The notes under the pieces are model-generated. The model searched no databases. It saw only the letters and a program-made list of their open reading frames with translations, and was not told the DNA's origin. 64,000 bases of DNA, taken from positions 744,001-808,000 of the forward strand of contig NZ_CP019509.1 in assembly GCF_002002905.1 (NCBI RefSeq). The letters are read 5' to 3'. Shown here piece after piece: positions 57,970 to 64,000 of this stretch. Source of the stretch: Aquaspirillum sp. LM1 (GTDB lineage Bacteria > Pseudomonadota > Gammaproteobacteria > Burkholderiales > Aquaspirillaceae). The position numbers and the translations under genes were made by a program. The first letter of the stretch is position 1. Every line of letters starts with the position of its first letter.

Positions 57970-59235
57970 ATGAGCTTAACCCCAATTGTGCGCCGCGCTG
58001 CGCGGCAAGTCTGGATTGGCCACGTGCCGGTGGGCGGCGACGCCCCGGTGATGATCCAGTCGATGACCAACACCGACACCGCCGATGCCGCTGCCACCGC
58101 GCAGCAGGTGTTCGAGCTGGCCTTGGCCGGCTCGGAGGTGGTGCGCATCACCGTCAACAGCGCCGAAGCTGCCGCCGCCGTGGCCGAGATCCGCCAGCGC
58201 CTGGACGACCTGGGCTGCAGTGTGCCGCTGGTGGGCGACTTTCACTTCAATGGCGAGCGTCTGCTGCGCGACTACCCGGACTGCGCGCGTGCGCTGGCCA
58301 AATACCGGATCAACCCCGGCAACGTCGGCAAGGGCGTCAAGGGTGATGAGAAGTTCGCCTTCATGATCCAGCAGGCCATCGAGCACGATAAGCCGGTACG
58401 CATCGGCGTGAACTGGGGCAGCCTGGACCAGAGCCTGGCAGTGCGGCTGATGGACGAAAACAGCCGCCGCGCCCAGCCCTTGCCACCGGATGCGGTGATG
58501 CGCGAGGCGCTGATTGTCTCGGCGCTGGACAGCGCCGAAAAAGCCATGGCGCTGGGCCTGTCTGCTGACAAGATTCTGTTGTCGTGCAAGGTCAGCCATG
58601 TGCAGGACCTGATAGCCGTCTACCGCGATCTGGCGCGTCGTTGTGATTTTCCGCTGCACCTGGGCCTGACCGAGGCCGGCATGGGCTCGAAAGGCATTGT
58701 CGCTTCCAGCGCGGCGCTGGCCGTGCTGTTGCAAGAGGGCATTGGCGACACCATCCGTATTTCGCTGACCCCCGAGCCGGGCGCGCCGCGCGACAAGGAA
58801 GTGATCGTTGCCCAGGAGTTGCTGCAGACCATGGGCCTGCGCGCCTTCACCCCGCTGGTGACCGCCTGTCCGGGCTGTGGCCGCACCACCAGCACTTTCT
58901 TCCAGGAGCTGGCGGCACGGATTCAGTCGTGGCTGCGCGAGCAGATGCCCACCTGGCGCTCGCAGTATCCTGGCGTGGAAACACTGAATGTGGCGGTGAT
59001 GGGCTGTGTGGTCAACGGGCCAGGTGAATCCAAGCTGGCTGACGTGGGCATCAGCCTGCCGGGCACTGGCGAGGTGCCGGTGTGTCCGGTGTATGTGGAT
59101 GGCGAAAAAACCGTTACCCTCAAGGGCGACGGCATTGCCGAAGCATTCCAGGCCATTGTGGCTGAGTATGTGGCCAGCCGGTATGGCGAAGGCGGCAGCA
59201 AGCGGCGCAAAACCGTGGCCATCCTGCCGGTGTAG
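57970..59235 (+). CDS. ispG: 4-hydroxy-3-methylbut-2-en-1-yl diphosphate synthase
   Basis: A 421-residue [4Fe-4S] enzyme of the MEP isoprenoid pathway, turning MEcPP into HMBPP. N-terminal TIM-barrel part with [13 protein letters not shown]; cluster cysteines in CPGCGRTT and [10 protein letters not shown]. Length fits the proteobacterial form. It lies between rodZ and hisS. Confidence 0.96.
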   Translation: MSLTPIVRRAARQVWIGHVPVGGDAPVMIQSMTNTDTADAAATAQQVFELALAGSEVVRITVNSAEAAAAVAEIRQRLDDLGCSVPLVGDFHFNGERLLRDYPDCARALAKYRINPGNVGKGVKGDEKFAFMIQQAIEHDKPVRIGVNWGSLDQSLAVRLMDENSRRAQPLPPDAVMREALIVSALDSAEKAMALGLSADKILLSCKVSHVQDLIAVYRDLARRCDFPLHLGLTEAGMGSKGIVASSAALAVLLQEGIGDTIRISLTPEPGAPRDKEVIVAQELLQTMGLRAFTPLVTACPGCGRTTSTFFQELAARIQSWLREQMPTWRSQYPGVETLNVAVMGCVVNGPGESKLADVGISLPGTGEVPVCPVYVDGEKTVTLKGDGIAEAFQAIVAEYVASRYGEGGSKRRKTVAILPV

Positions 59236-59299
59236 TGGCTGGCCCTGCGTCCGGCCCGAGCATTTTTCCAAAAATAAAACGATACCGAATACATTACTT

Positions 59300-60574
59300 A
59301 TGGCAGAAAAAATCCAGGCAATTCGCGGCATGAACGACATCCTGCCGGATGAATCGCATCAGTGGGAATACCTCGAACACACCGTGCGCACCTGGCTGGC
59401 CGACTACGGTTACCGCAATATCCGCATGCCGATTGTCGAAGACACCCGGCTGTTTGTCCGTTCGATTGGCGAGGCTACCGATATTGTCGAAAAGGAAATG
59501 TACACCTTTACCGACAGCCTCAACGGCGATAGCCTCACCCTGCGTCCGGAAGGCACCGCTTCCTGCCTGCGCGCGGTGGCCGAGCACAATCTGCTGTACA
59601 ACACCACCCAGCGGCTGTGGTACACCGGGCCAATGTTTCGCCACGAGCGCCCGCAAAAAGGCCGTTATCGCCAGTTTCACCAGATTGGCGTGGAAGCGCT
59701 GGGCTTCAATGGCCCGGACGTGGATGCCGAGCTGATCCTGATGACCGCCGACCTATGGCAACGCCTGGGCCTGGCACCGTACCTGTCGCTGCAGATCAAT
59801 ACCCTGGGCTCCAGCGCCGAGCGCGCCGAGCACCGCCAGGCGCTGATTGCCTATCTGGAGCAGCACAAGGACGCGCTGGATGAAGACGGCCAGCGCCGGC
59901 TGTACACCAACCCGTTGCGCGTGCTCGACAGCAAAACCCCGTCGATGCAGGCAATCTGCGACAATGCCCCGCGTCTGATCGACTTTCTGGGTGAAGCTTC
60001 GCGCCGGCATTACGATGACTGGCGCGCCATGCTGCAGGCCGTTGGCATCGCGTATGTGGAAAACCCGCGTCTGGTGCGCGGGCTGGACTACTACAATCTG
60101 TCGGTGTTCGAATGGGTGACCACCGAGCTGGGCGCGCAGGGCACGGTGTGCGGCGGTGGCCGCTACGATGGCCTGATCGAACAGTTGGGCAGCAAGCCGG
60201 CACCGGCAGTGGGGCTGGCCATGGGCGTTGAACGGCTGATGCTGCTGCTGCAGGACAAGGGTTTGTTGCCCGCCGCCCCCGCGCCGGATGTGTACCTGGT
60301 TAACCAGGGGGCCGGTACCGGGTGTTACGCGCTGACCCTGGCGCAAGCGTTGCGTGCGGCCGGGCTGAAGGTGATTCAGCATTGCGGCGAAGCCAGTTTC
60401 AAGTCGCAGTTCAAAAAAGCCGACGCCAGCGGCGCGCGGGTGGCCGTGGTGGTGGGCGACAATGAACTGGCCAATGGCCAGGTGGTGGTCAAGCCGCTGC
60501 GTGGCGATGGCGAACAAGTGGTGGTGGAACGGACGGCCATGCTGGCTGCCGTCACCGCCCTGATCAATCGGTAA
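59300..60574 (+). CDS. hisS: Histidyl-tRNA synthetase
   Basis: A 424-residue class II synthetase. Motif 2 is [16 protein letters not shown], the histidine signatures are LVRGLDYYN and GGGRYDGL, and the C-terminal anticodon domain starts near residue 330. The start at 59300 gives [16 protein letters not shown], the normal N-terminus; the longer in-frame extension overlaps ispG and is not coding. yfgM follows by 12 bp. Confidence 0.97.
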   Translation: MAEKIQAIRGMNDILPDESHQWEYLEHTVRTWLADYGYRNIRMPIVEDTRLFVRSIGEATDIVEKEMYTFTDSLNGDSLTLRPEGTASCLRAVAEHNLLYNTTQRLWYTGPMFRHERPQKGRYRQFHQIGVEALGFNGPDVDAELILMTADLWQRLGLAPYLSLQINTLGSSAERAEHRQALIAYLEQHKDALDEDGQRRLYTNPLRVLDSKTPSMQAICDNAPRLIDFLGEASRRHYDDWRAMLQAVGIAYVENPRLVRGLDYYNLSVFEWVTTELGAQGTVCGGGRYDGLIEQLGSKPAPAVGLAMGVERLMLLLQDKGLLPAAPAPDVYLVNQGAGTGCYALTLAQALRAAGLKVIQHCGEASFKSQFKKADASGARVAVVVGDNELANGQVVVKPLRGDGEQVVVERTAMLAAVTALINR

Positions 60575-60586
60575 AAAGAGGACAGC

Positions 60587-61222
60587 ATGGCGTTTGACCT
60601 CCAGGAACAGGAACAGATTGACGCCCTGAAGGCGTTTTGGCAGCGTTGGGGCACCACGGTCACGGCGGTGATTGTGGCTGCCCTGCTCGGCGTGACCGGC
60701 GTGCAGGGCTGGCGCTGGTATCAGCAGCGCCAGGCCGAATCCGCCGCCGCGCTGTACAGCCAGATGGAAGCGCTGGCGGCCAAGGGCGACACCGCCAAGC
60801 TGGTGGCCGCCGCCGAGCCGATCAAGCAGGATTACCCGCGCACCGCCTACGCCAGCCGCGCCGCGCTGGCAGCAGCGCGCGCCGCCTATGAAACCGGCGA
60901 CGCTAAAACCGCCCGCGCCCAGCTGGGCTGGGTGGTGGAGCACGCCAGCGAAGACAGCCTGAAAGCGGTGGCCCGCCTGCGTCTGGCCACGCTGGCAATT
61001 GACGCCAAACAATACGATGAAGCGCTGGCGCTGCTCACTACCGAGCACGACCCGGCATTTGCCGGCCTGTTCCTCGACGCCAAGGGCGATGCCCTCAGTG
61101 CCAAGGGTGATAGCGCGGCAGCGCGCAGCGCCTACCGCGATGCGCTGGCCAAAACCCCGGCAGACGCGGCCAACCGGCCTTATCTCCAAATCAAGCTTGA
61201 TGCGCTGGGAGGCGAATCCTGA
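60587..61222 (+). CDS. yfgM: YfgM-like TPR membrane protein
   Basis: A 211-residue protein with a short cytoplasmic start, one membrane helix (about 23-42) and a periplasmic TPR domain. YfgM homologues associate with the SecYEG translocon and PpiD and influence outer-membrane protein traffic. Placement between hisS and bamB is the conserved arrangement. The TGA stop overlaps the bamB ATG. Confidence 0.9.
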   Translation: MAFDLQEQEQIDALKAFWQRWGTTVTAVIVAALLGVTGVQGWRWYQQRQAESAAALYSQMEALAAKGDTAKLVAAAEPIKQDYPRTAYASRAALAAARAAYETGDAKTARAQLGWVVEHASEDSLKAVARLRLATLAIDAKQYDEALALLTTEHDPAFAGLFLDAKGDALSAKGDSAAARSAYRDALAKTPADAANRPYLQIKLDALGGES

Positions 61223-62379
61223 TGAACATCCCCGCTATGCGCCGTGTGGCGACCCTGGCTGTGGCGGCCACCTTGCTGGGCGGCTGCGCCACGATGACCG
61301 ACTGGTTTTCCGGCAGTGACAACGCGCCCAAACCCACGCCGCTGCAGGCTATTCAAAACAGCGTGACGCCAAAGGTGCGCTGGGACGCTTCGCTGGGCGC
61401 ATCGGCGGATTATGCGTTCAGCCCGGCGCTGATGGGCGATATCGTCTGGGCTGGCAGTCGTGATGGCCAGCTGGTGGCGGTGGACGTGAACACTGGCCGC
61501 CAGGTCAGCCGGCTGGATACCCGCCTGCCGCTGTCCAGCGGGGTGGGGGCAAAAAATGGCGTGCTGTATGTGGCCACCAGCGAAGGCGAACTGGTGGCGC
61601 TGAACGAAGACGGCAAGCCGCGCTGGCGCATCCGGCTGACCAGCCAGGCGCTGGAGTCGCCGCAAAGCGATGGCCAGCGCGTGCTGGTGCGCACCCACGA
61701 TGGCCGCCTGTCGGCGTTTGACGTGGACAGCGGCAAGTCGCTGTGGACCTTCCAGCGTCCGCAGCCGACGCTGACCGTGCGCAACTATGGCTCGACCACG
61801 CTGGTGGGCAACGAAGCGGCGCTGGTGGGCCTGCCGGGCGGCAAGCTGGCCGCCGTGGGCAGCGCCACGGGTGATTTGCTCTGGGAAGCATCGGTGTCCA
61901 GCCCGCGTGGCGCGTCGGAACTGGAACGCATGGCCGATGTGGCCAGCCGCCCGGTGTTCGACCGTGGCCAGGTGTGTGCGGTGGCGTTTCAGGGCAAGCT
62001 GACCTGCTTTGATGGCCGCTCGGGCACGCCGATGTGGTCGCGCGATGTCGGCTCCAGCCGTGGCCTGACCGTGGACGCGGTGAATGTGTATGTGACCGGC
62101 GACGATGGCACGGTATGGGCGTTTGACCGGGGTACCGGTCGTTCGGCCTGGACGCAGAACGGGCTGAAATTCCGCCAGGTCAGCGCCCCGGCCATGCTGG
62201 ACCGCTTTGTGCTGGTGATGGACGGCGAGGGCATTGCCCATCTGCTGTCGAATGAATCCGGTGATTTTGTTGGCCGCCTGCCGGTGGCCAGCGGCAAGAC
62301 CCTGACCCAGCCGGTCAGCCTGGGCGACCGTGTGCTGGTGCAAACCCAGAATGGCCGTGTGCTGGCGCTGGGCCTGTAA
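61222..62379 (+). CDS. bamB: Outer membrane assembly lipoprotein BamB
   Basis: A 385-residue lipoprotein of the BAM complex, predicted beta-propeller with PQQ-like repeats. The signal peptide ends in the lipobox LLGGC with lipidated C22. Repeats such as VWAGSRDGQLVAVDVNTGRQ and LVRTHDGRLSAFDVDSGKSL are visible. It helps fold beta-barrel proteins into the outer membrane. It is coupled to yfgM (TGATG) and followed by der. Confidence 0.95.
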   Translation: MNIPAMRRVATLAVAATLLGGCATMTDWFSGSDNAPKPTPLQAIQNSVTPKVRWDASLGASADYAFSPALMGDIVWAGSRDGQLVAVDVNTGRQVSRLDTRLPLSSGVGAKNGVLYVATSEGELVALNEDGKPRWRIRLTSQALESPQSDGQRVLVRTHDGRLSAFDVDSGKSLWTFQRPQPTLTVRNYGSTTLVGNEAALVGLPGGKLAAVGSATGDLLWEASVSSPRGASELERMADVASRPVFDRGQVCAVAFQGKLTCFDGRSGTPMWSRDVGSSRGLTVDAVNVYVTGDDGTVWAFDRGTGRSAWTQNGLKFRQVSAPAMLDRFVLVMDGEGIAHLLSNESGDFVGRLPVASGKTLTQPVSLGDRVLVQTQNGRVLALGL

Positions 62380-62571
62380 GCAAACTGAATTGAAATTGGC
62401 TGTCCGTTGCATGACGCGGACGCGAGTAGCGCGCTTGACCCCTGTTGCGCGCCGGATCTCACCCGGTGTACAGGTTTTTGGCCACGGCCCGCCGGGAGGG
62501 AGATCTTCCCGTCCGGGTCGTCTCGCGTTTCTGCCTGAGCGATATCGCGCAGCCAGCAAGGAAAAAACGTA

Positions 62572-63960
62572 GTGAAACCAACTATTGCGCTGGTCGGACG
62601 CCCCAATGTCGGCAAGTCGACGCTGTTCAACCGTCTGACCCGTAGCCGTGACGCGCTGGTGGCGGATATTCCCGGCCTGACCCGCGACCGCCACTATGGC
62701 CATGGCCGTGGGGCAAGCAAGCCGTATCTGGTGGTGGACACCGGCGGTTTCGAGCCGATTGTCACCGATGGCATCATGCACGAAATGGCCCGGCAAACCC
62801 TGCAGGCGGTGGACGAAGCCGACGCGGTGATTTTTTTGGTGGACGCCCGCTCCGGGGCCACTCCGCACGACAAGATCATCGCCAACCAGCTGCGCCAGCT
62901 GGGCCGTCCGGTGTATCTGGTGGTCAACAAGGCCGAAGGCATGCGCCAGGATATGGCCGGTGCCGAGTTCCATGAACTGGCGCTGGGCGAGCCGTGGGCG
63001 ATTTCCGGCGCACATGGCGATGGCGTGCGCGAGCTGATTGAATCGGTGCTGGAGCATTTCCCCGACGCCGAGGAAGACGCCGAGCGCCATCACCCGAAAT
63101 TTGCCGTGATTGGCCGTCCCAATGTGGGGAAATCCACCCTGGTCAACGCCATTCTGGGTGAAGAGCGGGTGATTGCCTTTGACCAGGCCGGGACCACGCG
63201 CGACAGTATTTATATCGATTTTGAACGCGAGGACAAGCAGTACACCATTATTGATACCGCCGGGGTGCGCCGGCGCGGCAAGGTGGACGAGATGATCGAG
63301 AAATTCTCGGTGATCAAGACCTTGCAGGCGATTGAAGATGCCAATGTGGTGGTGCTGGTGCTGGATGCGCAGCTGGATATTTCCGAACAGGATGCCACCC
63401 TGGCCGGTTTTGCCCTGGAAGCGGGCCGGGCGCTGGTGGTGGCGGTGAACAAATGGGATGGACTGGACGACTATGCCAAAGACAGCATTCGCCGGGAAAT
63501 CGACCGTAAATTGAACTTTTTGGCCTTTGCCAAGTTCCACTTCATCTCGGCCCTGCAAGGCAAAGGGGTGGCTGACTTGTTCCGCTCGATTGACCAGGCC
63601 TATCAGGCGGCCATGGCCAAGCTGTCCACCCCGCGCCTGACCCGTGCGCTGGAAGTGATTACCGAACGCCAGGCTCCGCCGCGCAATGGCATGTCGCGGC
63701 CCAAGATGCGCTACGCCCACCAGGGTGGGGTGAACCCGCCGGTGGTGGTGATTCACGGCAGCAATCTGACCAATATGCCGGAAAGCTATACCCGCTATCT
63801 GGAACACAGCTTGTGCAAGCTGTTCAAACTGGAAGGCACCCCATTGCGGGTTCAGTACAAATCGACGGACAATCCGTATGCCGAACGCAAGCAGGTGAGC
63901 GTGCATCCGGGGCGACGCGACGCGGTCAAGCCGGGGCGGCAGTTCAAGAAAAAGAAATAA
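62572..63960 (+). CDS. der: Ribosome-assembly GTPase Der (EngA)
   Basis: A 462-residue protein with two GTPase domains; both P-loops are visible, [12 protein letters not shown] near the N-terminus and [12 protein letters not shown] near residue 185. A KH-like C-terminal domain follows, ending in a lysine-rich tail. It is essential for 50S assembly. The start is GTG with AAGGAAAAAA upstream. It lies 192 bp after bamB and is the last complete gene in the window. Confidence 0.97.
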   Translation: MKPTIALVGRPNVGKSTLFNRLTRSRDALVADIPGLTRDRHYGHGRGASKPYLVVDTGGFEPIVTDGIMHEMARQTLQAVDEADAVIFLVDARSGATPHDKIIANQLRQLGRPVYLVVNKAEGMRQDMAGAEFHELALGEPWAISGAHGDGVRELIESVLEHFPDAEEDAERHHPKFAVIGRPNVGKSTLVNAILGEERVIAFDQAGTTRDSIYIDFEREDKQYTIIDTAGVRRRGKVDEMIEKFSVIKTLQAIEDANVVVLVLDAQLDISEQDATLAGFALEAGRALVVAVNKWDGLDDYAKDSIRREIDRKLNFLAFAKFHFISALQGKGVADLFRSIDQAYQAAMAKLSTPRLTRALEVITERQAPPRNGMSRPKMRYAHQGGVNPPVVVIHGSNLTNMPESYTRYLEHSLCKLFKLEGTPLRVQYKSTDNPYAERKQVSVHPGRRDAVKPGRQFKKKK

Positions 63961-64000
63961 GCAGCAGGGAGCAACGGTTTTCTGCTACAACTAGGCAGAG
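63961..64000. other. Right edge of window
   Basis: Forty bases after der with GCAGGGAGC, no complete signal. The next gene lies outside the window. Confidence 0.4.

Noticed and set aside
61180-63906. Long minus-strand open frame opposite bamB and der
   Set aside because: Shadow of two well-supported plus-strand genes.

Overview
The window is 64 kb of GC-rich bacterial chromosome. Gene content and order point to a betaproteobacterium of the order Neisseriales, probably near the Chromobacteriaceae. The indicators are a long-form NAD-dependent DNA ligase next to zipA and galU, an sdhCDAB-sdhE-gltA-sucAB-lpdA-sucCD cluster, narXL with paired narK genes, and the ndk-rlmN-rodZ-ispG-hisS-yfgM-bamB-der block. 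The taxonomic placement is inference from gene order and protein features; no database search was run.

Region by region. 1-1.2 kb: leftward genes for the two subunits of a molybdenum storage protein (the second runs off the edge). 1.7-6.9 kb: leftward zipA, ligA, galU and hpt. 7-11.4 kb: a leftward nitrate-sensing and molybdopterin group (moaA, beta-carbonic anhydrase, narX, narL). 11.8-16.3 kb: a ferredoxin-type flavin reductase, an SDR epimerase, trmB, a DUF1841 protein, a PEP-mutase/isocitrate-lyase-like protein and an ArsC-like protein. 16.5-19.2 kb: two nitrate/nitrite transporters, narK2 and narK1. 19.5-25 kb: the most accessory-looking part, with three solute-binding-protein-like genes lacking any permease, preceded by a run of ten G, then a TPR/GT41 O-GlcNAc-transferase-like glycosyltransferase. 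25-28 kb: tRNA-Pro(CGG), rdgC, rlmM and a small unknown gene.

28-43.4 kb: a TCA-cycle block. mdh and a GntR/UTRA regulator diverge around a perfect 16-bp palindrome, followed by sdhC, sdhD, sdhA, sdhB, sdhE, gltA, sucA, sucB, lpdA, sucC and sucD on the plus strand, ending at a terminator. 43.5-47.7 kb: an IS1341-type element with an apparently intact TnpB lies against the 3' end of mpl and appears to supply its last codons and stop. An IS630-family element with a canonical A-AAA-AAC frameshift site lies on the other side of mpl. 47.8-54 kb: aspS with a DUF502 membrane protein and an FmdB-type zinc ribbon gene, then fabI with a phosphate acyltransferase and an acetate-kinase-family gene. 54.1-64 kb: a SPOR-domain protein, then ndk, rlmN, rodZ, ispG, hisS, yfgM, bamB and der; pilF/pilW, often found between rlmN and rodZ in related gene orders, is absent.

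Functionally, the left third links nitrate sensing and uptake to molybdenum supply, the middle holds the core of the TCA cycle under a likely local GntR regulator, and the right third is mostly housekeeping (translation, isoprenoid precursors, outer membrane assembly, cell shape). The best candidates for something undescribed are the orphan binding-protein trio with its G tract, and the TnpB element fused to the end of mpl.
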